NCBI GenBank assembly: GCA_946902985.2
Contig: OX336389.2
Coordinates: 982,078,482-982,142,481 of the forward strand
Length of the DNA: 64,000 nucleotides
Direction: 5' to 3'
From: Meconema thalassinum
Taxonomy: Eukaryota > Arthropoda > Insecta > Orthoptera > Tettigoniidae
Part shown: positions 12,901 to 23,203 of the stretch, piece after piece
Layout: the number at the start of each line of letters is the position of its first letter
Position numbering within the stretch: position 1 is the stretch's first letter
The notes under the pieces: model-generated
Told to the model about the DNA's origin: nothing
What the model saw: only the letters and a program-made list of their open reading frames with translations
Databases searched by the model: none
Made by a program: the position numbers and the translations under genes

Positions 12901-13166
12901 GTAGTTAGTGATCTGCCACCTTTTTGAATAAACTGAGTGAGATTTAAATATTAGCCTGGCCTCTTTATTGTATTTTTTGAGTTTGCATTGATCTGGTCTG
13001 GTTGTTTCACCTCTCATTAAACCCGACACCCCCGAGTTTAGTTTCTTTAGTGCTTCCCAGTCCAAGAATGCATTCCTTCCCGTCCTATACGTGTTCCTGG
13101 GAGATGGGGTTTCGGAAGGGTCATTCAAGGTCTATGGCACCCCGAAATCCTCGTCAAATGGGCACA
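9973..13166 (+). repeat. 3' LTR of the long-LTR gypsy element
   Basis: This 3194-bp copy of 68-3265 ends at GGGCACA followed by ATAT, the right half of the target duplication. It differs from the 5' LTR by scattered substitutions and short indels, so the insertion is not brand new. The antisense ORF region at 12853-13128 stays open here also, though its ends differ from the left copy. Confidence 0.9.
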
Positions 13167-15390
13167 ATATTTCATTTTTGATGAGCTTTGGTGCCATCCA
13201 GTTCTTAGTGAAGAACATAGTCAGGGAATTAACTTGTATGCAGTAGAGCATCGAAACCTGTACTCAACGTATCATTAGCAAACTCAGCAGATGCGAGTAT
13301 TTGCGTATTTTTCTGTATTTATTTTTGTCAAGTGATCAGACACAGGCTTTTGTTTGTTACAATATGATAAACATTCGTGAAGTGACATCTCTGTCAATGT
13401 GAAAGACATTCAGACTGAGTAACATTACTACCATTTACTATTCTTTGTTTGAAAAGGCATGTCACGTCTTATAGTGTATATTTATACGACGTGCTTTTAC
13501 GTAGTACACTTATGTGATTGAAATGTTATACTGGGATAAATTACAAGGCCAGTTTCTCATAGGACTTTCGTTGAAGAGATCTGCAGCCTACAGTTGAATC
13601 TAGAGTGTTGTTATAGCCGTCCCATGTGACGCGGGTTACGAGCCAAGCCTCATTGTCATGAACAGGTGTAGCTATTTCCCAGCATACACCGAGCGCACTC
13701 AGATGTGAGACAGACTTATTCAGACCCTAGACGGATGCTTACAGCATTCCTTTCTGTTAGCTTTGGTGTTTTATTTATATGGGTCAAGGACAAAGCAGCC
13801 ATTTTGTGTTAATCAGATGTTTGATCTTATGACGAATGATTGGCAAACGCCACACGCTTGATTGCTAGTGCAGCGACTACATTATGACACTATATGAGAG
13901 TGTACATTTCTATTCTGTTAAGGTTTCTTCTTTATTGTGAGGCTAACCCTTGTTGGAGGCTATTCGTGTATTTAGTGCTGTTAATGCACGTATGTCCAGA
14001 GTTTGTTCTGTGGACCTGTTGTTTATGGAAGGTGACTGAAGTGTTTCCCAGGCCTGCCCGAGGTTAATCAGATGAGCCGAGCGCCACTGATAACTTGTGT
14101 TATTGTTTGTCCGAGCGATGGGAGCTCGATGAAGGTATTTCCGACTTTTATGTCGATGTGACAGCAGATAATTGATCTCGAACGAGACGCTACTGCTGAT
14201 CCCAAGTGTCTAGGATCGTCAGCACTATCGTCATAAACCGACGATGAATTTAAACCTACGAAAATAATAATCAAGCGCATAATTACTTTAAACAAGCTGT
14301 TAACTAATTACTTATTTCTGTTTAAACTTGAGATACATGCATTTTGGACCTGCTGACCGACACCTTGTCGATGTTATACATTTCCTGGCGGAAATGACTT
14401 TGGACAGATGACACTATTTTGAATCGACGGAGTGTTGCTTAACCGTTAGTTCGTAGCTGGTGGTGCACGACGCTCATGCGATATAAGTCGTAGTTATAAG
14501 TACGCCATTGCCAACCTAAATAACACTCACTTAGATGACAATGGATACAAAGAGTATTCCAACGTGTAGGCAGGGATGTAGTATGAATTTTGTCTTGTGT
14601 TTTGTTTATTATTACAATGTGTGTAAATCCCAATGTTTATCTTATTTGTGTTGATGAACACATAGATTATAAGAGGGTATTTAACATTTTTTATGGCTTG
14701 TCATGTAGCTTTTGATGTAATTGTTTATGCCTTACGGACGTTATCGCCGTAAATTTTGTATTAATTGTCAGGACTTAGCTAAATTGATTAACGTTAAATG
14801 TAAATAAGGAAATGGTATCATCGTAACTTAAATTTGCTTTTGCCACCCTGTTAAATGTAGATTATGTTAGTAATCTGAACTTTGTATTTTGAATTAGGGT
14901 TTATTTTCGTACCATTTGATGTTAGGCCCCTTAAAACAGCAATTATCATCATCATCATCGTACCATTTGCCTAGCGTTGCAGTTGTCGTTTATCTTTGTA
15001 ATTAGATCTTTCGCGAGGGTTTACCTTAGTTTACAGGTAGGGTCCTGTTCCTTATTTTCTTTGTTTATTAGTTTGCGGATTAGCCGATATAAAACCTCCG
15101 AACTAGGATAGGTGCTTGCAAATTTTAAAATAAATGTGTTCACAAGTTTTACTTAAGTCTGGATGTTTCCTCTCTCAGTCTGGTTGTGTAAGGTGTATTT
15201 TCTTAGGCCGTCTAAGACTTTAGCCACCATGTTGCCCCAGATCCCTTGGATCATAGTTTCTCGTGCTGCTCTTGCCTATAAGAAATGCATCTGATCCTCT
15301 CGGCACATGGGTCCGGCAGGTGAGGTGTCTGGGAAGTCATTTCGTTTGTTGGCAACCCTGACAGCTCCTCTGACGGGCACAATATGCAGA
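13167..15390. other. AT-rich intergenic stretch with no gene
   Basis: I see no coding sequence here. Around 14920-14965 the string TTAGGCCCCTTAAAACAGC is followed by an ATC repeat (four units), the look of a retroposon 3' tail. At about 15086 a TATAAAACC box is followed 40-50 bases on by AATAAA-type sequence (15130-15136), which could be the promoter and polyadenylation region of a degraded LTR. Both readings are tentative. Confidence 0.35.
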
Positions 15391-16560
15391 CAAATATCTT
15401 AAATTGTAATTGGTTAAAAGTAACGTGGTATTATGAAGTAAACGATGATAAGGTAATACCGCAAATGAATCGCTACAGTGGATGTATTAAAATGAAATGT
15501 TATATAAGTATGATAAGCGTTGAATATATAGGACAAGTTTAGAGCATTTACGAGCACAATATGTAATGTATAATCGTTAGAGATTACTGTAATCTGAAGT
15601 TTGAGTAAAATTACTGAAATTCCGTGCTGTCGTAACTTGGGATGACGAGAGAGGTTGATAGTAAAATGTATGCGTATATGGTAACGCAAATTGAGGAACT
15701 TGTACAACAGAAACAATGTATAAATATTTCAAATGTTTACGACGTAGAATAGCGTTCTGTAAAATGTATAAAATGACAGTGGTGTCAGTGAAAACAATAT
15801 ATGAATATTGCGATGTGTATAATGTAACGTCGAGTACCGCAAACCACAATATTTGAGTTGATAATAACCAAAGGGATAGTGTGATATATAAATAATTTTT
15901 TATCGTTTCTATTAATGATTGTGTCTAACTTTGAACAGTAATTAGCTTAAATGTTCGTTACGTATGTTCTCAAGGAAATGACGAATTAAGCGATTGTAAA
16001 CAGGATAGTTGTGTGATCTTATAACGAGAGAGAAGTACCGTATATGAAAAAATATGATGATCTAGAGAGATCGTGTAGAAGTAGGAATATCGTGCAGGAC
16101 ATGATAATATTTATAAATGGTGTAAATATACTGTATTTGATATAATAATAATTTGAATTTTTACATTTTTATAAGACGTAATATATTAGAAATGGTATAG
16201 TAAGGACAGGTATGCATCATTCAGGGTTGAAAAATGTATATAGAAGCGTTATTCCAAGATATTTAATCGATTCTCAAAGTACAGTGTAAACAACAAGTAG
16301 TTGATGTTTTTAAATATTTCACAAACAAGACGTCTATTAACAATATCATTATTTTCTCCTTAATGAGGATAGAGAATGGTCCTTGCACCGAAATTCACGG
16401 TACATTTTGCTTCTAGGAGAAGTTAATCATTCTATTTGAGTATCAAGTTTCATTTTCAAGCGTATTGATTTGTTAATTTGTTTTTGGACATTGTTGTATG
16501 TTGTCCGTTTGAATAAATACTAGCAGACACTGGTTAGTTTGCCCGTTCCTTTTAATATAT
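15391..16560 (+). repeat. 3' part of a second long AT-rich LTR (copy A)
   Basis: The end of this AT-rich block matches the end of the LTR-like block at 48700-48950. Both have a TCCTTAAT(G/T)AGGA word, then ACCGAAATTCACGG or ACCGAATTCACGG, then AATAAATA(C/T)TAGCAGA(C/T)ACTGGTTAG and GCC(C/T)GTTCC. AATAAA here would be the polyadenylation signal. A third copy ends near 60090. The left edge is not visible to me, so 15391 is only where similar composition begins. Confidence 0.55.
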
Positions 16561-18335
16561 CTTTATGATCTCTTTATTTAATAATTAGCTGCGGTGGTAC
16601 TACTAGTTAAGTACTGGCCCCTTTTTTTAAACCGTTCATCCTCGAGATTCCGAGAATCTCGTCCTACCAAACTACGTGGGGTGGCTGAACTAGGGGATGA
16701 TTGTGAGAAGAGGGTAGTGTGTGCATTGGGGAAGTTCGAAGGCTGTGTGGGATCTCCGGACGGGTGCTGGAGAGCGTTGTGATTAAAGGGTGAGCTCTAC
16801 GGATCAAGGATTATAATCAATTAAGGGATTCACCCTCGGGCAAAAGACAATACCTGGCAAGCTAATTATGAAAATGCGAAGCTAGTATCGCTGACAGTGC
16901 GCCTGTATGAGTCGCGGGCGCGTGCTCTCTGAGTGACAATGTCGCTTGAGTTGCAGGCAGGCTAATAACGCTGGCACAGCGAAATGTGGATAGGACGGTG
17001 TCTGAGGATGGGCGTGCAGGGAAGTCGGCAGTATAACTGGTTGTGGGCAACAATAATAATAATAACTGGGTCTTTGCAAAGTGTACTAATTTACTAGTAT
17101 AATGTAATGTTGTAAGGGAGGTTCCCTCAACTGTAGGGATAGTCCAAACAAATAAGTGTATACAGTGTTTACAAGTAGAAGGTGTGGCAGATGGGATGGA
17201 TGTATATCTATGTGTGGGAATATTGAGAGTCACACTTACCGGAGGTACGATATCAGCGGGCGGTCGAGCAGAGTCTCCGACGGTAATAGATAACCTCCCT
17301 CAGATTGGGGGCCTTTTAATGTATTTGCATACAGCTGCGTTTGCACATAGCTGTTTGGATGAGCAGTCCTTGTGTATTTGTTTGGGTGTGAGGCAAGCAC
17401 TTGGGTAACAGCTGTGGTTAACTCTTCCGGCTTGGTGTGGAAAGAAATGTATAGTTGTAGCTGTTGCTTCCAGCTTGGGGGTGTCTAAAGGGTGAAATCA
17501 GCGTAAGGCGTTGGGCAGATGGTTACAATTGGTGTAGATGGTAGGGGTGTAATTGTAGATAACTGTAGATGTAGATTTTAGCTGTAGATTAGTTGTATGA
17601 CCCTTGGTGTATGCAAATATGTCTCTTAAGGGCGCTTAACAAGACGTCGTCCCGATTTAGTTCGAGTCCCCGCGAACTGGACTAGACGTAAGGGTGGCTC
17701 CCTTCCTCTTCATCCCTTCTTCAATCTTCTTTTCTTCATCCCTCTTCTTCCTTTGGTCCTGATGGCGTAGATGATGTGGGAAGTGTTGTTGTATGTGTAC
17801 CTCGGTATTTGTTGAAGTGTAGTGTGCTCTCAGTTAGGGCAGGGTTTTAAGGGTGGTACAATATTTAACATATATTTAAAATCGATCAGCATACAGAGAA
17901 AATATAGTGTTATAAACCATGCATATCAAGACATAGGTATCAGCGTCATAATGTCATATACAATCACAATTCATAATAATAAGTTGGTTTCTGCGCAGAA
18001 AGGAAAAAAACATCTGGTGGGTTGGTAAATATTTGTTCGATGAAAAAATTGCTTTCTGCGAGTACAATGTGTATGTATAAAGTATAAGATGAGTTAGGGT
18101 GTAAAGAATGAAGAATAAAGCAAAAATAAATGTCCTGTGGTGTAAATTTAAGGGTGCCGTCACAAAGTTTTTATTGTGGGGTGAAAATAGGACATTTTTA
18201 CAAATTTTGTCGTTAAAAGAGTGAAAAGGAAAGAGGTGTGTTTAAGTGTGTAGAATGTGATACATTGTAAGTGTACACATTGGTAATAATGGCAAAGGTA
18301 CTGGTAGTAATTATAGTATTCATGGTCACAATAAG
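16561..18335. other. Leader and unknown sequence after LTR copy A
   Basis: Just past the LTR, 16639-16665 contains CTCGAGATTCCGAGAATCTCG and then TCCTACCA, which recurs after LTR copy C (about 60174-60203); it can fold into a short stem (CGAGATT/AATCTCG). The rest has no recognisable protein. A pyrimidine tract of CTTC type occupies about 17698-17756, preceded by GTTCGAGTCCC (about 17660), which resembles a pol III B box but has no tRNA fold I can draw. Confidence 0.35.
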
Positions 18336-18497
18336 GAATAATAATAACCACAGGAATAATAGTAATAATAGTCATAAGGATAATAATAATAACAATGATC
18401 ACAAGGATAATAATAATAATAATCCCAAGGATAATAGTAATAGTTATCACAAAGGTAATAATAATCACAAGAATAATAATAATAATCATTAATAACA
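18336..18497. repeat. AAT-type microsatellite
   Basis: About 160 bases are an imperfect AAT/ATA trinucleotide array interrupted by CAC, CAAGG and ATCAC words. Open frames through it (isoleucine-, tyrosine- or asparagine-rich) are translations of the repeat and not genes. Confidence 0.9.
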
Positions 18498-18503
18498 ATA
18501 CTG

Positions 18504-18842
18504 TGAAGCCTCCGTGGCTTAGGCGGCAGCACGCCGGCCTCTCACCGCTGGGTCCGTGGTTCAAATCCCGGTCACTCCATGTGAGATCTGTGCTGGACAA
18601 AACGGAGGCAGACAGGTTTTTCTCCGGGTACTCCGGTTTTCCCTGTCAAAATTTCATTCCAGCAACACTCTCCACCATCATTTCATTTCATCTGTCATTC
18701 ATTTAATCATTGCCCCAGAGGAGTGCGTCAGGCCTCGGCAGCCGGCACAGCCCATATCCTCGCCGCTAGATGGGGGCTTCATTCATTCCATTCCTGACCC
18801 GGTCGGAGACTGGAAGCAGGCTGTGGATTTTCATTTTCATTC
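18504..18842 (+). mobile_element. tRNA-derived SINE with 13-bp target duplication
   Basis: The 5' end holds a pol III promoter: A box TGGCTTAGGCGG (18515-18526) and B box GGTTCAAATCC (18558-18568), 43 bases apart as in a tRNA gene. A tRNA-unrelated body follows and ends in the repeated TTTTCATTTTCATTC tail. AATAACAATACTG occurs immediately before (18491-18503) and after (18843-18855), a perfect 13-bp duplication made by LINE machinery. It is therefore full length and fairly young. It landed in the AAT microsatellite. A second, diverged and shorter copy lies at 25443. Confidence 0.92.
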
Positions 18843-18865
18843 AATAACAATACTGATAGGAATAC

Positions 18866-18894
18866 AATAATAATAATAATAATAATAATAATAG
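18866..18894. repeat. AAT trinucleotide microsatellite
   Basis: Nine or so uninterrupted AAT units directly follow the SINE target duplication, continuing the microsatellite that the SINE split. Confidence 0.9.
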
Positions 18895-20181
18895 TCGTGT
18901 ACCTGGTACCTGGTACCTTTCGTTTACCAATAAAATATTTCGTGTGGTGGAGCTCTTTCCTGGCCATGTATAAATATATATATAAAACCATTCTATGCCG
19001 GCTAACTTATACCTTTTAATTTATAAGTAACTTAGGTCTATACGGCCGCCCTTATATCATCTTAGTAGTTAGGTCGCTATCCTATATCCTGTGAGTTTCC
19101 ATCCATGGGTAGGAAAATTCACCATGATAGCGAGAGTCGGCGCTTACAACGTTGTGCCGCCCCTGGCTATCGTATATTACGCTTCATGTAGCGCTGTGTA
19201 TGTGTTCCCCGGTGATACTTAGCGTCCCACGGACATTAACTATCGCCGTGCGAATCTGTCGCTTTCTCGTGGGTAAAAGAGAAAGGCGGTGAGTTTACTG
19301 CGTTGTTGTGTTGGAGCTGTGAAAAAAGACATATATCTGCACTATGGCAGTGAAATCATGTTGACCACTACTATATACATGGTGACGCCATCTGTAAAGT
19401 GAATAAAAATATACATGTATTAGTGTAAAATGTTCATGTCGCCGCTCCTGTCGTCGTGTTCGCCTGCTGTAATTTAAAGTACAATAATTATCCTCTGTCG
19501 ACATATGCACTTGTCATGTCTATATTTATATTCGTCTCATTCCCTCTGGCCTTACTGTCAATGATTCATTTATGTCACCTGCCCTGTGTTTATAAGGTGA
19601 AGCAAGCTGCATTTTCATTGGTAATATGACATATATATCAACATATACATACATGAACACTGTGCACTTATAAGATTATAACCTATAGGCTTGCTTATTC
19701 TGAATCATCCATCGCAAACCTTTACGCCTTAATGGCATCAAATTTTAAATAATATCGTTATGTTGTGGACACGTGCAGGGGTTGGGCACTGTTTTGTCAA
19801 AGACGTGTAATTGTTTGGCCCTAAAGTGTCGTATGTCTGAGTGTCTGTTGTCCGCCTATGCGGTTCTGGATTTGTTCCTCCCTTCTCAATCTTTTAATCG
19901 CCATCGCTCGCCGGTGCGTCTGGGTTCTACCCGTGACCATGACGTAAGCTTCTGGCAATCATTGGGGTGGGTCCCGACTCCCTTCCTGGGGTGTTCTTAG
20001 TAGTGTGATTTTCCACCCTGCCTCTACGTATCTTTCCCTGGCCGCGTGTGGTGTCCGCGTATGTGAAGGTATTATTGTGCGCCGTGGTGTATTACTAGTG
20101 TTTGTAGTGTTATGTACCCCTTTGAGTAACTGATTTGTAGGGGTTGGTAACAATGTTCGCCTTGGTTCTTGTACAATCTTA
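18895..20181. other. Sequence without a recognised gene
   Basis: No protein-coding signal that I trust. Short palindromic GGTACCTGGTACC lies near 18905. The part 19959-20181 may be a frame-shifted continuation of the minus-strand coiled-coil ORF next door, since a proline/threonine-rich frame stays open across it. Confidence 0.4.
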
Positions 20182-20874
20182 CTACGAACTGGCGACGTAG
20201 GGCGTGTGATTGAGTGCGGGCGTATCGCGTGTAAGGCTGGGGTAGCAGGCTCCTGCTTCGGGGCCAACGGCAGCCTCCTTCCCACTCGTGGTGTTGGAGG
20301 TTGAAATAGCCATTTCCCCGAATTTATCGGTCAGCTGTTCAATTTCCCCTATAGGGTCCACAGGCTTTCCCGCTGCTAGCTCTAGTAGGATGTTGCTATC
20401 TTGTGACTTGGTGTACTCTTGCCACAAAATGGCATATTCTTGGGTAAGCCTTCTGGCCTCGTTGCCTACCCTCGTGTTATCTGCTTGTATTCTGAAGTAT
20501 TCTTCCCTCAACCTGTGATAATCCCCGAATAGTGAGTCATGTTGTAAGAGTAACCGCCAATGGGTTCTGTTGAGTTGTGTCCGTATTGTTGCGAGATTTG
20601 CCCTGATCTTGTATGCCCCGTGTGTGTGTGTGTGTGTAAGTGCGCCGAGAATCCTGTCGTATTGAACTCGCAGGAGCTCTTGCGTTCTCCGCAGGTAATC
20701 CTGTTTACTTTCGATTCTCTTCTGCCACGCTGTCAGGTTTTGATACTTCGCTATCCTTCTGAGCGTGGCTAGGCGGAGAAGGGACACCATATTGTCTGTA
20801 GATTGGCTGATGTAGTGTGTATGAGTGTTAAAAATATTAAATGTGTACAGTAGTGTAGTGGCTAGATTTTCCAT
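20182..20874 (-). CDS. Coiled-coil protein of unknown function, possibly a gag-like ORF
   Basis: A 230-codon ORF starts at 20874 and ends with a stop at 20182. After a hydrophobic N-terminus, residues about 30-180 are rich in Arg, Gln, Leu and Glu with heptad spacing (LRRTQELLRVQYDRIL; DYHRLREEYFRIQ), predicting an alpha-helical coiled coil. There is a short His-Thr repeat from a TGTGTG tract (20626-20638). The C-terminus is Ser/Thr/Pro-rich. I see no enzyme motif, zinc finger or export signal. Neighbours are all mobile-element debris, so an N-terminal gag segment is my best guess. The open frame is long for this AT-rich neighbourhood, but it could still be a fragment. Confidence 0.4.
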   Translation of the reverse strand: MENLATTLLYTFNIFNTHTHYISQSTDNMVSLLRLATLRRIAKYQNLTAWQKRIESKQDYLRRTQELLRVQYDRILGALTHTHTHGAYKIRANLATIRTQLNRTHWRLLLQHDSLFGDYHRLREEYFRIQADNTRVGNEARRLTQEYAILWQEYTKSQDSNILLELAAGKPVDPIGEIEQLTDKFGEMAISTSNTTSGKEAAVGPEAGACYPSLTRDTPALNHTPYVASS

Positions 20875-21100
20875 TGCCGCTTAATCCCTTCTGTATATTT
20901 TATGTGAAAATAGGGGGATATATCTATGCCAGCTAAAAATACGTTACGTTTGGGGTGCTCGCTTTGCTTTTCGAGAGGCTTGTCTCGAGTTAATTCCCTA
21001 TAGGGTGGGCTGGGGGGATAATATAATTCCTACCGATCGAGGAGAAAAACAAATTCACTAATGTAAGTAGGGGGGCAGTGGGGGTTCTAACGCATAGCCT
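20875..21100. other. Upstream region of the coiled-coil ORF
   Basis: Contains CTCGAG-type palindromic words (about 20970-21000) and a short G-run region near 21010 and 21070. I see no LTR boundary or promoter I can support. Confidence 0.3.
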
Positions 21101-21720
21101 ACTTTCCTGGTGACGTCATCAAAGATGGCGGCCATGACGTCACCGTGACGTCATCCAAGATGGCGGCCATGACGTCACATAACGTCACCATGACGTCAAA
21201 CAAGATGGCGACCATGTTGTCACCATGACGTCACACGGCCATGACGTCGCCATGACGTCACACAAGATGGCGACCATTACGTCACGACTATAGCTTAACT
21301 AACCTAGCCTAACCTAACCTCACCTACGAGTTGTGATCAAGAAGTTCCAAAATGTTAACCCATAGCCTACTTACCTGGTGACGTCACCTACGAAGTGTGA
21401 TCAAAAATGTAATCCATAGCCTACTTTCCTGGAGACGTCGCAACGAGGGGTGATCAAAAATGTTGACCCATAGCCTACTTTCCACTAACCAAAATGGCGG
21501 CTAAACAAAATGGCGTCTAACCAAAATGGCGGCTAACCAAAATGGCGGCCATGGCTTAACTAACCTAGCCTAACCTAACCTCACCTACGAGGTGTGTTCG
21601 AAAAGTTCCAAAAATTTTAATCCATAGCCTACCTTCCTGGTGACTTCGCAATGAGGTGTAATCGAAATTCTAAAATGTTGACCCATAGCTACTTTCCTGG
21701 TGACGTCACATGCTAACCCG
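21101..21720. repeat. Array of TGACGTCA and AAGATGGCGGCCAT motifs
   Basis: Seven perfect TGACGTCA palindromes start at 21111, 21135, 21146, 21170, 21191, 21226 and 21253, alternating with four AAGATGGCG(G/A)CCAT words. Further on, AAAATGGCGGCTAA-type words recur (21489-21550) together with CTAACCTAGCCTAACCTAACC. TGACGTCA is the classical ATF/CREB site and AAGATGGCGGC the YY1 core; whether insect factors bind is inference. The array passes directly into the 138-bp satellite, with which it shares CATAGCCTACTTTCCTGGTGACGTCA. Confidence 0.8.
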
Positions 21721-22805
21721 CTATACATTCAGGGGCAAAGCCGATATCTCCCGAACGCATCATCGGATTTTGACAAATGAGGTGTCGTTGAACTCGGGCT
21801 GACGTCTCCTTTCCAAATTCCCAAAATGTTGACGCATAGCCTACTTTCCTGGTGACTTTACATACTGACCCGCTATACATTCAGGGGCAAAGCCGATATC
21901 TCCCGAACGCATGATCGGATTTTGACATATGAGGTGTCGTTGAACTCAGGCTGACATCTCCTTTCCAAATTCTCAAAATGTTGACCCATAGCCTACTTTC
22001 CTGGTGACGTCACATACTGACCTGGCAAAGCCGATATCTCCCGAACGCATGATCGGATTTTGACAAATGAGGTGTCGTTGAACTCGGGCTGACATCCCCT
22101 TTCCAAATTCTCAAAATGTTGACCCATAGCTTACTTTCACGGTGACGTCATATACTGACCTGGCAAAGCCGATATCTCCCGAACGCATAATCGGATTTTG
22201 ACAAATGAGGTGTCGTTGAACTCGGGCTGACATCCCCTTTCCAAATTCTCAAAAATTGACCTATAGCCTACTTTCCTGGTGACGTCACATACTGACCTGG
22301 CAAAGCCGATATCTCCCGCATGCATGATCGGATTTTGACGAATGAGGTGTCGTTGAAATCGGGTTGACACCTCCTTTCCAAAATACCAAAATGTTGACCC
22401 ATAGCCTACTTTCCTGGTGACGTCACATACTGACCTGGAAAAGCCGATATCTCCCGAATGCATGATCGGATTTTGACGAATGAGGTGTCGTTGAACTCAA
22501 GGTGACGCCCCCTTTCCAAAATCCCAAAATGTTGACGCCTAGCCTACTTTCCTGGTGATGTCACATACTAACCTGGAAAAGCCGATATCTCCCGAATGCA
22601 TGGTCGGATTTTGACGAATGAGGTGTCGTTGAACTCGAGCTGACGCCCCCTTTCCAAAATCCCAAAATGTTGACGCATAGCCTACTTACCTGGTGACGTA
22701 ACATACTAACCTGGAAAAGCCGATATCTCCCGAATGCATGATCGGATTTTGACGAATGAGGTGTCGTTGAACTCGAGCTGACGCCCCCTTTCCAAAATCC
22801 CAAAC
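21721..22805 (+). repeat. 138-bp tandem repeat, eight units
   Basis: The word CCGATATCTCCCG begins at 21741, 21893, 22031, 22169, 22306, 22444, 22582 and 22720, giving one 152-bp step (an extra CGCTATACATTCAGGGG piece) and then steps of 137-138 bp. Each unit holds CCGATATCTCCCGAA, a CGGATTTTGAC word, GAGGTGTCGTTGAA, and CATAGCCTACTTTCCTGGTGACGT. Units at the right end resemble each other most. Open frames across it are repeat translations. The same unit occurs in inverted orientation at 26955-27312. Confidence 0.93.
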
Positions 22806-23203
22806 AAGTTAGATCCTGTTTGATTCGTTCGTGGAAAAATGCAAGTAGATGTGTCACATAACCTCGCGTAGGTGTTGGCTTTGAACGTTAGCTATACACG
22901 TGCGCGATGATTGAATGTTCAAGAGTGTAAATCGCTGAGTCAGTTAAAGTAACATGCACGTGTAGGAATGTTGTAACGTCTAGTAGAGGCTGGGTAAGAG
23001 GGGATGGGTGGAGGGTTTGAGATGAAAGAGAGAAGGCAGGCAAGCAAGAGAAAGAAAATAGAGATGTGTTGCTCATAACACTTTACTCTTAGTTACAAGT
23101 TTCTAACCATTTGGAACTTGTATGTGGAGCTGAGGACAGTATACACACAGGGGTATAGGTTAAGCACAACATGAATGAATAAATAAATTAAAGGCACATG
23201 AGT
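22806..23203. other. Spacer between satellite and Maverick integrase relic
   Basis: About 400 bases with no gene. A GA-rich stretch occupies 23020-23060. In the minus orientation this is the 3' side of the integrase relic. Confidence 0.4.

Larger units (their letters stand above)
68..13166 (+). mobile_element. Complete Ty3/gypsy-like LTR retrotransposon with 3.2-kb LTRs
   Basis: Two near-identical direct repeats (68-3265 and 9973-13166) enclose a gag gene and a protease-RT-RNase H-integrase pol in gypsy order. Both repeats begin TGAG and end GGGCACA, so they have the canonical TG...CA termini. The four bases ATAT lie immediately before the left LTR (64-67) and immediately after the right LTR (13167-13170), as expected of a target-site duplication. 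A purine-rich stretch (CGGAAGGGCA, 9961-9970) precedes the 3' LTR and would serve as polypurine tract. The LTRs are several times longer than those of most insect gypsy elements. Pol carries frameshifts and stops, so this copy cannot act by itself. Family placement as Ty3/gypsy is from pol domain order; I cannot name the lineage. Confidence 0.92.

Noticed and set aside
15376..15386. GGGCACAATAT, the same 11-mer as at the end of the 3' LTR
   Set aside because: Flanking sequence does not align with the LTR, so I treat it as coincidence.
17655..17700. Possible tRNA gene around GTTCGAGTCCC
   Set aside because: A B-box-like word is present but I could not draw acceptor or anticodon stems.
18504..18580. 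A functional tRNA gene
   Set aside because: The A and B boxes belong to a SINE with its own body, tail and target duplication.
18271..18600. Open frames rich in Asn, Ile or Tyr on both strands
   Set aside because: They are translations of the AAT-type microsatellite.
21300..21330. Interstitial telomere block (CCTAACCTAACC)
   Set aside because: Only two or three units occur, mixed with CTAGCC and CTCACC; too short to call telomeric.
21721..22805. CRISPR-like regular repeats
   Set aside because: Units are contiguous with no unique spacers, in a eukaryotic transposon context, and no cas genes are present.
22137..22857. Minus-strand ORFs of about 100 codons across the satellite
   Set aside because: 138 is a multiple of 3, so frames stay open through repeat units; the peptide is periodic, as expected for a satellite.
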